NCBI GenBank assembly: GCA_964642045.1
Contig: CAZXLZ010000005.1
Location: forward strand, 1 to 36,993
Reading direction: 5' to 3'
DNA: 36,993 bases
Source of the DNA: RGIG5057 sp964642045
Lineage (GTDB): Bacteria > Bacillota > Clostridia > TANB77 > CAG-465
Positions 24,924 to 34,094 of this stretch are shown piece by piece (position 1 is the first letter of the stretch; every line of letters begins with the position of its first letter). A program made the position numbers and the translations under genes. The notes under the pieces are model-generated. The model saw only the letters and a list, made by a program, of their open reading frames with translations, ran no database searches and was not told where the DNA came from.

Positions 24924-27484
24924 CAAATATAAAAAAATCTTTTCAATTTTTGAAGAGTAATTTTTACATATTATTGTTTTTGTTTATAGCATTATTTCCT
25001 AAGATAAATGTAGTTAATATCGGCAATAAAACTGTGGGCATAAGAATAGAGGATTTTATTATTTTATTTTATTTTATATATTTAGTATATAAATTAATAA
25101 AAAATAAAAAAAATATAAATAATTATGAAAAATTAAAGAAATTAACTACTATATTTGGAGTATATTTATTTTTCTGTACAATTTCAACAATATATGGATT
25201 TTTTAAGGGATATATTTCAATATTATATGGTATTTTATATACAGCAAGGAAATTAGAATATTTTGTTTTTGTATTTATTGGATATGATTATATATACAGT
25301 AAAGATGAAGGTAAAGATAAAACTAAGAATACTTTTTTTAGAGTTATAAATATAACAGTAATTATCCATTTTATAATATGTATGATGCAAGTTTTAGGAA
25401 TATTTGGATCTATTAATAAAAATGGAGAATTTACAGTTTTATTTCAAAGTAGAGTATGTTCCACTTTTAATGGAGCATATGAGATGACAGCATTTTTGCT
25501 TATTATTGTGCCAATATATTTATATAACATATTTAAAGAAAAAAGGAACATTTTACCAAATGTTATATATACGCTTCTAATTAGCATTATGATATTTATA
25601 TCAGAGTCGAGGACTTCACTTGTAGTACTTTTATTTATAATTGTTGCTATGGCAATAGTATATAACAAAAAGTATATAACAAAAATAATTATAGTGATAG
25701 AATGTGTTTTCTTAATTTTTGCCTTACTTATACTGATTTTTGGAATGAATGGAAAAACTGGTATTTCAAGAATAGCTGATATAAATATAAAAGAAATAGT
25801 AAATGCAACCAAATATGCTTTTGAAAATAGAAATTTTGAATATTATGTTAGTACAGGTAATTGGTTTTATTTGCAAGATTTTTATTACGATAAAGAATTA
25901 AAACAAACAATAATGGCAGTTGAATGTGATCCTAGCTATTTTGTTAGGATTAGCCATTGGTCGCAACTTATTGATGGATTTTTAAAATCTCCTATTATAG
26001 GTACAGGGATATCAATCTCTCAATCAGCAGCTGATGGAAATTATATAAGAATACTTGCAGAATCTGGTATTATAGGTTTTGCAATATGGATTATATTACA
26101 AATATATATATTTAAGTTAATAAAAAATAAAGGGATACTTAATGCCACAATAAAATTTGGATTAATTACATTATTTTTAGGGGCAATATTTATAGATGTG
26201 TTTGAAGCTTCTAAAGTTATGATGATATTTTACTTTGTTTTAGGATTTGCTATAGCATATGAAAGTAAAGAGGATAAAGATAAAAAGGTAAAGAACGTAG
26301 TTGTTATTAATGACTTTAACTATGTTGAAGGAGGAGCATCAAAAGTTGCTATTGAGACAGCTAAATCTTTGAAAGATGAAGGGAAAAATGTATATTTTTT
26401 CTGTGCAGTAAGTAAAGAAGAAGATAAAGTAGATGGAGTAACTTATATATCAACTAATCAAAAAGAAGCCCTAAAAACAAAAAATAGATTTATTGGTATA
26501 ATAAATGGAATATATAATGTAAAAGCAAAATTAATGTTAAAAAAACTGCTAAATAATTTAGATGATAGAGAAACAGTAATTCATATACATGGTTGGACAA
26601 AAGCTCTTTCATCTAGCGTATTTAAATCTGCTTTTGATAGTTCTATAAAAACGATTGTTACTACGCACGACTATTTTACTGCATGTCCTAATGGTGGATA
26701 TTTTAATTACAAAAAAAATAAAATATGTGATTTTAAAGGTCAATCTTTAAAATGTGCTTGCTCAAACTGTGATTCTAGAAACTATATATTTAAAATATAT
26801 AGGCTTATTAGGCAATTTATACAAAATCAGTTTGTGTGTATAAATGATAATATAAAATATGTTATAACTATATCTGATAAAAATACAGATATTTTAAAAA
26901 GAACTTTGAATAAAGATGCAGTTATAAGAAAGATTGCAAATCCTATAAGTATAGAAGACATAGAATCTAGGATAGAAGTTGAAAATAACAATGAATATAT
27001 TTATATTGGTAGATTATCAAAAGAAAAAGGTGTAGATATTTTCTGTGAAACTGTATCTAAATATAATCTTGACTCAGTAGTTATAGGTGATGGATCAGAG
27101 TTTGATAGATTAAAAAGTAAATATAAGAATACCACTATTAAATTTACAGGATGGCTCGATAAAGAGAATATTAGTAAATACTTAATCAAAGCAAGAATGC
27201 TAATATTCCCATCACTTTGGTATGAGGGAGCACCACTTACACCACTGGAAGTTATGAACTATGGAATTCCATGTGTTATATCAAATTGTTGTTCTGCAAC
27301 TGAATATATAGAAAATAAAAATGGAGAAATATTTGACCCATACGTAGAAAATGATTTAATAAGTAAAATTGATAAAATAAACAGTGATATAATTGAGTAT
27401 AGCGTTAACTGTTTTGAATATGTAAATAAATTAAAGAGTAGAAAATATGTTACTGAACTTATAAAATTTATGGAGGAAAATTGA
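24920..27484 (+). CDS. Fusion of Wzy-like polysaccharide polymerase and GT4 glycosyltransferase
   Basis: One open frame of 854 residues holds two enzymes normally encoded apart. Residues ~1-450 form about ten to eleven membrane segments with a large outer loop (~285-355), as in O-antigen polymerase/ligase (Wzy/WaaL) proteins; SESRTS near residue 232 and GTGIS near 361 fit that family. From residue ~457 a GT-B fold begins (VVVINDFNYVEGGASKVA), with IYIGRLSKEKG and EGAPLTPLEVMNYG, typical of GT4 retaining glycosyltransferases. A cysteine-rich patch (CDFKGQSLKCACSNC) lies near residue 615. The ATG overlaps the stop of the GT2 gene. The protein could polymerise repeat units outside while adding a sugar inside. 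No sign of a lost stop codon was seen. Confidence 0.85.
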   Translation: MTNIKKSFQFLKSNFYILLFLFIALFPKINVVNIGNKTVGIRIEDFIILFYFIYLVYKLIKNKKNINNYEKLKKLTTIFGVYLFFCTISTIYGFFKGYISILYGILYTARKLEYFVFVFIGYDYIYSKDEGKDKTKNTFFRVINITVIIHFIICMMQVLGIFGSINKNGEFTVLFQSRVCSTFNGAYEMTAFLLIIVPIYLYNIFKEKRNILPNVIYTLLISIMIFISESRTSLVVLLFIIVAMAIVYNKKYITKIIIVIECVFLIFALLILIFGMNGKTGISRIADINIKEIVNATKYAFENRNFEYYVSTGNWFYLQDFYYDKELKQTIMAVECDPSYFVRISHWSQLIDGFLKSPIIGTGISISQSAADGNYIRILAESGIIGFAIWIILQIYIFKLIKNKGILNATIKFGLITLFLGAIFIDVFEASKVMMIFYFVLGFAIAYESKEDKDKKVKNVVVINDFNYVEGGASKVAIETAKSLKDEGKNVYFFCAVSKEEDKVDGVTYISTNQKEALKTKNRFIGIINGIYNVKAKLMLKKLLNNLDDRETVIHIHGWTKALSSSVFKSAFDSSIKTIVTTHDYFTACPNGGYFNYKKNKICDFKGQSLKCACSNCDSRNYIFKIYRLIRQFIQNQFVCINDNIKYVITISDKNTDILKRTLNKDAVIRKIANPISIEDIESRIEVENNNEYIYIGRLSKEKGVDIFCETVSKYNLDSVVIGDGSEFDRLKSKYKNTTIKFTGWLDKENISKYLIKARMLIFPSLWYEGAPLTPLEVMNYGIPCVISNCCSATEYIENKNGEIFDPYVENDLISKIDKINSDIIEYSVNCFEYVNKLKSRKYVTELIKFMEEN

Positions 27485-29193
27485 TGAATGCAAAGATAAA
27501 CTCATTACAAGGATTAAGATTTATAGCATTTTTATTAATATTTATATATCATTTAAATGGATATTTTGGACAAACTACATTTAATTTTGCAAGAGTAGCT
27601 GTAACATTTTTCTTTGTACTTTCAGGGTTTGTCTCAATGTTAAAGATAGATAGTCATATAAAAGATATAAAAGGAAATACTTTGAAACAATCTTTCATAT
27701 ATGCAAAGAATAAAATATCAAAGATATATCCTTTATATATAATAAGTCTTACTATATTTATTCCACTTAGTGTGAAAAATTTAGTTTTAGAAGAAGGTAT
27801 GAATTCACTATTATATATTGTCATGCTCGTAATTAATATATTCTTACTTGAATCATGGATACCATATAAATTTGATAATATTGCTTATGCAGGATGGTTT
27901 TTATCGACTCTTATGTTTTTAAATTTTATTACTATACCTTTAAGAAAACTAATGTTAAAATTAAATAAGAATGACAATGTTTTAAAAAATTTCATATTAA
28001 TTATTATATGTATATTTTTTCTATTTTTATATAGCATAATAGTTCCAAGAAATAATGATATATACTTTTTTTACTGTTTTCCTTTATATAGGATATTTGA
28101 ATATTTCCTTGGTATGATACTTGCTTCTATATATATGAAAACTAAGGAAAATAAATTATTAAATAATAAAAGTATAATGCTTACTATAATATTTACTATT
28201 TTAGAAGTAGTAGTTATTTTTCAAACATATAAAAATTCTTCTATATATTTGAGTAGAGGTTTTGTTTCTAGTTTATCGGATATAGTTTGCTCTATGTTTT
28301 TTATATTTGTTATAATGTACGAAAAGGGAATTATATCAAAGCTATTAATTCTAAAACCTATGGTATTTATGGGAGATATAAGCGGAGAAATGTATATAAT
28401 TCATAATATAATGACAGCATACTTTCTAGGTATATTATCTAGAATCTTACCAAATAATATGTATTTTGCTATTCCTATGTTTATAGCTACATTTATACTC
28501 ACATCAGTCTTTGCGTATTTTATACATTACAAAAGGTATGAGAATTTGCAAAAAAAATTAAAGACTAAATTAATACACATAATTGGAAAATATAAGCAGA
28601 AAAAGCTAAAATGTAAAGATTTTACTATTATTTCAAATAACTGCTTTGCAGGAGTCTTTTATAGAAATAATGCTTTGGAATATAAAAGTCCTACTTGTGG
28701 ATTATTTATAATGCCAAAAGATTATATAAAATTCATATACAACTTAAAGAGTTACTTGAATATAGAATTAAAGGAAATATCTTTAGAAGAGTCTAATTAT
28801 TCTAGTTACTTAAAAGAAATTAATTATAAAGGCACAATAGGTAGGTTAGATGATATAGAAATAATGTTTCTTCATTATAAAGACTTTAAAGAAGCAAGTA
28901 AAAAGTGGGAAAGAAGAAAGAATAGAATAAATTATGATAAAATAATATATAAATTTAATGATCAAAATGGATGTACATATGATGATCTTTTAATGTTTTA
29001 TAACTTTGATGCTAAAAATAAGTTACTTTTTACAGCTAAAAGATATGATGATTTAGAAAATGCTATTATATTTTCTGAATTTGAAAATGATGGTTATGTA
29101 CTAAATGATTCGAAAGAAAGTATATATAGTAAATATATAGATATGTATCAATATATAAATGAAAGATTTGGAGATACTTATGGAAAAATATAA
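27484..29193 (+). CDS. Fusion of acyltransferase-3 membrane domain and DUF1919 domain
   Basis: The 569-residue protein begins with SLQGLRFIAFLLIFIYHLNG, the acyltransferase-3 (OafA/YrhL type) signature with the essential His. About ten membrane segments follow, to residue ~350; these enzymes O-acetylate or O-acylate glycans. From about residue 375 a soluble DUF1919 domain follows (FTIISNNCFAGVFYR, then SPTCGLFIMPKDYIKF, MFLHYKDFKEASKKWERRK). DUF1919 is known from exopolysaccharide clusters and has no settled function. The ATG at 27484 follows GGAGG at seven bases and overlaps the preceding stop (TGATG). A TTG at 27481 is less likely. It probably decorates the glycan. Confidence 0.85.
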   Translation: MNAKINSLQGLRFIAFLLIFIYHLNGYFGQTTFNFARVAVTFFFVLSGFVSMLKIDSHIKDIKGNTLKQSFIYAKNKISKIYPLYIISLTIFIPLSVKNLVLEEGMNSLLYIVMLVINIFLLESWIPYKFDNIAYAGWFLSTLMFLNFITIPLRKLMLKLNKNDNVLKNFILIIICIFFLFLYSIIVPRNNDIYFFYCFPLYRIFEYFLGMILASIYMKTKENKLLNNKSIMLTIIFTILEVVVIFQTYKNSSIYLSRGFVSSLSDIVCSMFFIFVIMYEKGIISKLLILKPMVFMGDISGEMYIIHNIMTAYFLGILSRILPNNMYFAIPMFIATFILTSVFAYFIHYKRYENLQKKLKTKLIHIIGKYKQKKLKCKDFTIISNNCFAGVFYRNNALEYKSPTCGLFIMPKDYIKFIYNLKSYLNIELKEISLEESNYSSYLKEINYKGTIGRLDDIEIMFLHYKDFKEASKKWERRKNRINYDKIIYKFNDQNGCTYDDLLMFYNFDAKNKLLFTAKRYDDLENAIIFSEFENDGYVLNDSKESIYSKYIDMYQYINERFGDTYGKI

Positions 29194-30304
29194 AATACTG
29201 ATTCTTCTTGGAAATTTAAACAGATGTAATGGAATAACTTCATACGTTATGAATTACTATGAAAAGATAAATAAAGAAAAGTTTTTAATAGATTTTATTA
29301 TAACTAAAAATGATGTAGATGAAGAATATAGGAAATTAATTGAAAGTAATGATTCAAAAATATATTATATAAAAGCTCCTAAATTAAAGACAGCGCTTAA
29401 AGATTTAGTACAAATCAAATCTTTTCTAAAGGAAAATTTGTCAAAATATGATATATTCTACTGTCATTTGATAAATCAGGGCTATTTTTATTTAAAATAT
29501 GCAAAAAAGATGGGCTTTAAAAATACTATCTTACATAGTCATAATATAATTGCAAGAGAAAAGAATATATTAAGGGATTTCAGAAATCAGATTTTTAGAA
29601 GACTTATATCTAGGGTATCTAATTACTATTTTGCTTGTTCTGATATTGCAGGACAGGCAGTAACTAGAAAAGACGGTAAGTATACTATTATAAAAAATGC
29701 CATAGACGTGGATAAATATACATTTGATATTGATGCAAGGCATAAAATAAGACATAAATTAAATATTGATGAAAAATATGTATTTGTACAAGTTGGAAGA
29801 CTTGCTTATGAGAAAAATCCACAGTTTTCTGTTATGTTAATTAATGATATTTTAAAGAAAAATGTAAATGCTATGTTATTGTTTATAGGGGAAGGTCCAG
29901 AGGAAGAAAATTTAAAAGCAATGGTTAAAAATGTAAAACTTGAAGATAAAGTTGTATTCTTAGGTGTAAGAGATGATGTAAATAAAATTATGTCTGCAGC
30001 AGATGCATTATTATTTCCAAGTAGATTTGAGGGATTTGGTTTGGTTGCAATAGAAGCACAAACATCAGGTCTTCCTTGTTATATTTCAGATACTGTTCCT
30101 CTTGATACAAAAATTTTAGATACAGCTAAGTATATTTCAATAAACAATATAAATGATTGGATAGAAACAATAGAGAAAACTTATGATGTAACAAAAAGAG
30201 GAGATTATTCAAACGAAGTAATGAAAAAGGGTTATGATATAAATGAAGAAGTAAAAAAATTAGAAGATTCATTCTTAAAAATTGCAAATAATTCATTTTT
30301 ATGA
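29180..30304 (+). CDS. GT4-family glycosyltransferase
   Basis: A 374-residue GT-B-fold retaining glycosyltransferase. Its N-terminal domain starts YKILILLGNLNRCNGITSYV. The C-terminal donor domain has VQVGRLAYEKNPQFSV and SRFEGFGLVAIEAQTSGLP with the E-x7-E type motif that binds the nucleotide sugar. Similar enzymes add hexoses in exopolysaccharide synthesis. The ATG at 29180 is six bases from GGAG (29170-29173), better than the ATG at 29159; both lie inside the end of the upstream gene, so translation is coupled. Confidence 0.9.
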   Translation: MEKYKILILLGNLNRCNGITSYVMNYYEKINKEKFLIDFIITKNDVDEEYRKLIESNDSKIYYIKAPKLKTALKDLVQIKSFLKENLSKYDIFYCHLINQGYFYLKYAKKMGFKNTILHSHNIIAREKNILRDFRNQIFRRLISRVSNYYFACSDIAGQAVTRKDGKYTIIKNAIDVDKYTFDIDARHKIRHKLNIDEKYVFVQVGRLAYEKNPQFSVMLINDILKKNVNAMLLFIGEGPEEENLKAMVKNVKLEDKVVFLGVRDDVNKIMSAADALLFPSRFEGFGLVAIEAQTSGLPCYISDTVPLDTKILDTAKYISINNINDWIETIEKTYDVTKRGDYSNEVMKKGYDINEEVKKLEDSFLKIANNSFL

Positions 30305-30340
30305 TTTAATTTAGAAGTGCATACTATTTTTGGAGGAGCA

Positions 30341-31315
30341 ATGAAAAAAATTTTAGATATTATAAGAAAATACTATAGATTCTTGAAAAATAACGTTTAT
30401 TATTTTAATGATACATATTCTCAGTTAAGTGTAGCTAAAACAGAAAATGTAACGGACATAAAAGCTTTTGAAAAGGGAAAAACAGGAATAAAAAGAAAAG
30501 TAAAAAAAATCATATATGATATAATAGTAGGCAAGAAAGTAATAGTAGACGATGAAAAATCTAAATTGTTTGATGGTAATATGCTCCTTATACCAACTAA
30601 TAATTATGGTGTGAAAGTATTTAATCAAAAGGAAGTTTTAACAGTATTTGAAAATATAAATGATCTTGAAAAAAACTTAAGCAACAGAAATAAAATGGGA
30701 TTAATTTTTAATACTCCAAATGTTATAAAAGTAGATAAAGAAAATATGTATATTATAGAAGAAAGAAAATATAACAAAGATAATTTAGATAAAGAAAAAG
30801 TTATTTTGGATATTATGAATTCATATATAAAATATTTATCACATGATAAAACAAAATTATCTATAAAGAAAATGAAAGAAAATAGAAATGAAAAATTATA
30901 TAAAAATTTCTATGAAAGAATAAAGGTATCGAAAGATACTTATGAATCTATATTACAACACGGCGATTTATGGATAGGTAACATTATAAAAGAAGAAGAT
31001 AGAAACTATATTATAGATTATGAAGAAGTAGAAGACAATTATTTTTTATATGACTTCTTTAAATTTATTTATAGTGAGGCTTATATATTTAATGATTATA
31101 GTATGCTAAATAATTACTTTAGAGGTAAATATGATGAAGTTCTAGATAGGTACTTTAAATCTTTAAATATAGTTTATGATAATATGAATAAAAAAGAATA
31201 TTTTATGATTTTCTTAAATTTATTTATTCATTATAGGACTAAGTCATGTAGTAGTTACATATTTAAACTTGAGATTGACCTTGTAAAAAAGGTGTTAAAT
31301 AATATAGAATTTTGA
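30341..31315 (+). CDS. Aminoglycoside phosphotransferase/choline kinase-fold protein in a polysaccharide locus
   Basis: This 324-residue protein has an unrecognised N-terminal half. Its C-terminal half carries a Brenner-type kinase motif HGDLWIGN (His207, Asp209, Asn214), then IDYEEVE (Asp226), as in the APH/choline-kinase/fructosamine-kinase superfamily. The helix ESILQ before the motif also fits. Catalytic and metal-binding residues appear complete, so it is probably an active kinase. In this place a sugar, lipid-linked intermediate or phosphocholine-type substituent is a more likely target than an antibiotic. The ATG at 30341 follows GGAGG by four bases; the GTG at 30317 precedes that site and is less likely. 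Confidence 0.7.
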   Translation: MKKILDIIRKYYRFLKNNVYYFNDTYSQLSVAKTENVTDIKAFEKGKTGIKRKVKKIIYDIIVGKKVIVDDEKSKLFDGNMLLIPTNNYGVKVFNQKEVLTVFENINDLEKNLSNRNKMGLIFNTPNVIKVDKENMYIIEERKYNKDNLDKEKVILDIMNSYIKYLSHDKTKLSIKKMKENRNEKLYKNFYERIKVSKDTYESILQHGDLWIGNIIKEEDRNYIIDYEEVEDNYFLYDFFKFIYSEAYIFNDYSMLNNYFRGKYDEVLDRYFKSLNIVYDNMNKKEYFMIFLNLFIHYRTKSCSSYIFKLEIDLVKKVLNNIEF

Positions 31316-31360
31316 AAGGAGAAATTTAATATATCATAAAGGGGTATGTTAAACTAAAAA

Positions 31361-32800
31361 ATGAGTAAAGATAAAAAAGATGTAGTGATCTATTTTGTTT
31401 CTAAGGTAATAATAGGAGTTATAAGTTTAGTTACAGTAACTTTATATTCTAGACTTTTAAACCCAGATGAATATGGAGAGTATTCTTTAATAGCTGGACT
31501 TGTAAGTGCACTTATTGCTATATTTATAGGTTGGATTGGCTCTTCAGCTCTTAGATATTATATAGATTATAGTAAAGATAAAAGTGAAAAAACTAGATTT
31601 TATTCAAATGTCATAATGTATACTGTTGTTATGATTATAGCTATGATAGCAATACTTTTTATAATTAGTTTATTATCAAATGTAGTTCCAATAAATAAGT
31701 ATCTTATAGCAACAATTATATTTACAGTTAGTCTTTCATTTATGGAAGTATTTGAAAAAATTTTTAGAGCCAGCCAAAAAACTGTTATTTATGCAATAAG
31801 TATGGTATTTCAGGTGATTTCAAATATAGTAATATTTTATATATTAGTAAAATTTGAAATTGGTGCAAACTCTGTACTATATTCTACAGCACTTTCTAAA
31901 ATAATTTTTGTTATAATATCAATTATAACTTTAAAAGTACTGTTTCACTTTAATATACTTACTTTTGATAAACAGCTTCTTAAAAGATTTCTTAAATTTG
32001 GCATTCCTATGATTGGAGTGTGGGGAATATCTTGGATACTTAGTTATTGTGATAGATATATTATAGCACTGTTTTATGAAGATTACGATGTTGGAATATA
32101 TGATATGTCATATAAAATAGCAGAAAACTCAATAAATGTTATAATAACATCATTTACTTTAGCAGTATATCCTATACTAATTAAAGTATTTAAAAATGAA
32201 GGTAAAGAAAAACTAGAGTTAAAAATAAAAAGTGTTATTAAGTATTTCTTTATTTTAACAATTCCATCTATTGTTGGACTTAGTCTTATAGTTAATAAAT
32301 TATATCTTAGTGTTATAGATATGAAATACTATTCTGGAAGATATATTATAGCTCTTGTATGTATAGGAATGATGTTTAACGGATTTAATGCAATACTAAA
32401 TAAAACATGGCAGCTTAAAGAGAAAACCAAAAACATATTTTATGTTATGCTTGTAACTGTTATAATAAATATAATTTTAAATATGATTTTTATTCCTATG
32501 TTTGGAATAATCGCTGCAGCAGTAACAACTTTAGTTTCTTATTTTATTTCAAATGTAATTACGTTTATATTTATAAGGAAAGATTTTAGACTTATGATAG
32601 ATTATAAAAGCTTAATAAAAACTATCATATCATGCACAGTAATGGCGTCATTCTTAATCTGGTTTAATAGATATGTAAATGGACTTTTAATGATGATTGT
32701 AGAAATTATTATTGCTGTTTTAATATATGGATTAATGTCTATTATTTTAAAAAATATAAGCGTAAAGGAGGTATTAAACCTAAAAAATGAAAATAAATAA
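31361..32800 (+). CDS. Wzx-type lipid-linked oligosaccharide flippase
   Basis: A 479-residue protein with about 14 predicted membrane segments of the polysaccharide-transport (MOP) superfamily. The N-terminus (YSRLLNPDEYGEYSLI) has the family R-x-L-x-P-x-x-Y-G pattern, and FLKFGIPMIGVWGISWIL near residue 215 is the mid-protein repeat. It would flip undecaprenyl-diphosphate-linked units across the membrane for polymerisation by the Wzy-like domain. An in-frame TAA six bases before the ATG excludes longer starts. The AAAGGGG ribosome-binding site is 16 bases from this ATG, unusually far. Confidence 0.92.
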   Translation: MSKDKKDVVIYFVSKVIIGVISLVTVTLYSRLLNPDEYGEYSLIAGLVSALIAIFIGWIGSSALRYYIDYSKDKSEKTRFYSNVIMYTVVMIIAMIAILFIISLLSNVVPINKYLIATIIFTVSLSFMEVFEKIFRASQKTVIYAISMVFQVISNIVIFYILVKFEIGANSVLYSTALSKIIFVIISIITLKVLFHFNILTFDKQLLKRFLKFGIPMIGVWGISWILSYCDRYIIALFYEDYDVGIYDMSYKIAENSINVIITSFTLAVYPILIKVFKNEGKEKLELKIKSVIKYFFILTIPSIVGLSLIVNKLYLSVIDMKYYSGRYIIALVCIGMMFNGFNAILNKTWQLKEKTKNIFYVMLVTVIINIILNMIFIPMFGIIAAAVTTLVSYFISNVITFIFIRKDFRLMIDYKSLIKTIISCTVMASFLIWFNRYVNGLLMMIVEIIIAVLIYGLMSIILKNISVKEVLNLKNENK

Positions 32801-34037
32801 TGATGTTTTAGATATACTTGACTGCTTAAATAGTGAAAATATAGATTATTTCATAATAAGAGACTTTAAAACTGTAGATGACATTATAAACTCTAAAGAT
32901 ATTGACATATATATAAATAAAAATGATTTAAAAAGAGTAGATAAGTTATTTAAAGATAGAAAATGGATAATACCAGCTTTAGATAATAATAAATATCCAC
33001 ATAAACAATATTTTAAAATGTCAAAAGATAAGATATATGTGTTTGATATTGTAGATTCATTTTATTACGGGAAAAATAATTTAAAGTTAAATATAGATAA
33101 ATTAAAAAATAATAAAGTAAGAAGAAAAATAGAAGATATAAATGTAGCAGATGAAAAATTAGCACTTACTACAATGCTTATGCATATAGTTTTTGATAAA
33201 GAGATGGTATCAGATAAAAACTTTAAAATTCTATCTGATATGTATGAGGATTATATTTCATCAAAAGAGAATAATGATGTAAATGAAACAGAAAGAATTT
33301 CAAAAGATATTATAGAAAGAGGAATGGATTTATCAAATGAAAGAATAACTACTTATCAAAAAGAACTATTAAGATCAGATCTTCTTATACACCAGGGGTT
33401 GAAAAATACTTTTTTAAAGATTAGAAATGTATTTAAAAATATAATAAAAAAATTAGAAAGAAGGCTTACTAAAAAAACAATAGCTATTATTGGTATGGAT
33501 GGTACAGGGAAGAGTACTATAGTCAAATCTCTTAAAGGCATATATGGCGAAAAATGTAAATTAATATATATGGGTCTTAAAGATTTTAAAATAACCAAAC
33601 TTTCAAAACTTGTAGAAAGTAAGAATAATAGTTTTTTTGCTAAGGTAGAGAAAAGATTTTTACTTTTCTTTGAAATGTATAGAAGGTATATGGAGTATAG
33701 ATATAGTGGTAAGGTTCTTATATTTGATAGGTATGTGGATGATATATTTATATGTTCACCAAAAAATGCTAAAAAAATAGATACATTTTTATTTAAATTC
33801 TTATTTCCAAAACCTAAAATAAAAATATATATGTACTGCAAAGAGGAAATTTCATTTGAAAGAAAAGAGGACATAGAAGATAAACAGCTTTTTAGAAATA
33901 TAAAGGAAAAGTTTGATAATTCGTATATTAATGATAGTAGAACTTTTTGTATTTCAACTGATGATTCATCAAAAGAGGAAACTTTAAATAAAGTTGTTGA
34001 GGTTATAAATAATAATTTTAAAGTAGGGATATTTTAA
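32787..34037 (+). CDS. Fusion of nucleotidyltransferase-like domain and thymidylate-kinase-like P-loop kinase
   Basis: The 416-residue protein has two parts. Residues ~1-210 look like a nucleotidyltransferase-fold domain: SKDIDIYINK (Asp38, Asp40) could be the D-x-D metal site. Residues ~225-416 are a thymidylate-kinase-like P-loop domain with Walker A IAIIGMDGTGKSTIVKSL (Lys242) and IFDRYVDDI as the DR-Y substrate motif. Such kinases occur in glycan clusters, where they are unlikely to make dTDP; the true substrate is unknown. The start overlaps the flippase end by 14 bases, with GGAGG 15 bases upstream. It is the last gene of the locus and ends at a bidirectional terminator. Confidence 0.8.
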   Translation: MKINNDVLDILDCLNSENIDYFIIRDFKTVDDIINSKDIDIYINKNDLKRVDKLFKDRKWIIPALDNNKYPHKQYFKMSKDKIYVFDIVDSFYYGKNNLKLNIDKLKNNKVRRKIEDINVADEKLALTTMLMHIVFDKEMVSDKNFKILSDMYEDYISSKENNDVNETERISKDIIERGMDLSNERITTYQKELLRSDLLIHQGLKNTFLKIRNVFKNIIKKLERRLTKKTIAIIGMDGTGKSTIVKSLKGIYGEKCKLIYMGLKDFKITKLSKLVESKNNSFFAKVEKRFLLFFEMYRRYMEYRYSGKVLIFDRYVDDIFICSPKNAKKIDTFLFKFLFPKPKIKIYMYCKEEISFERKEDIEDKQLFRNIKEKFDNSYINDSRTFCISTDDSSKEETLNKVVEVINNNFKVGIF

Positions 34038-34058
34038 GATTATATAATAATAAAAAAC

Positions 34059-34091
34059 TTGGGGCTTATATACTTTAGCCTCAAGCTTTTT
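34059..34091 (+). terminator. Bidirectional terminator between the polysaccharide locus and the Lon-like gene
   Basis: CTTGGGGCT (34059-34067) pairs with AGCCTCAAG (34078-34086, one wobble). T-runs lie on the right of each strand (CTTTTT plus; TTTTTTATTATT minus). Confidence 0.8.
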
Positions 34092-34094
34092 ACG

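Noticed and set aside
30341..31315. Aminoglycoside resistance gene
   Set aside because: Only the kinase-fold motifs are shared; the N-terminal half is unlike resistance enzymes, and the gene is embedded in a glycan operon.
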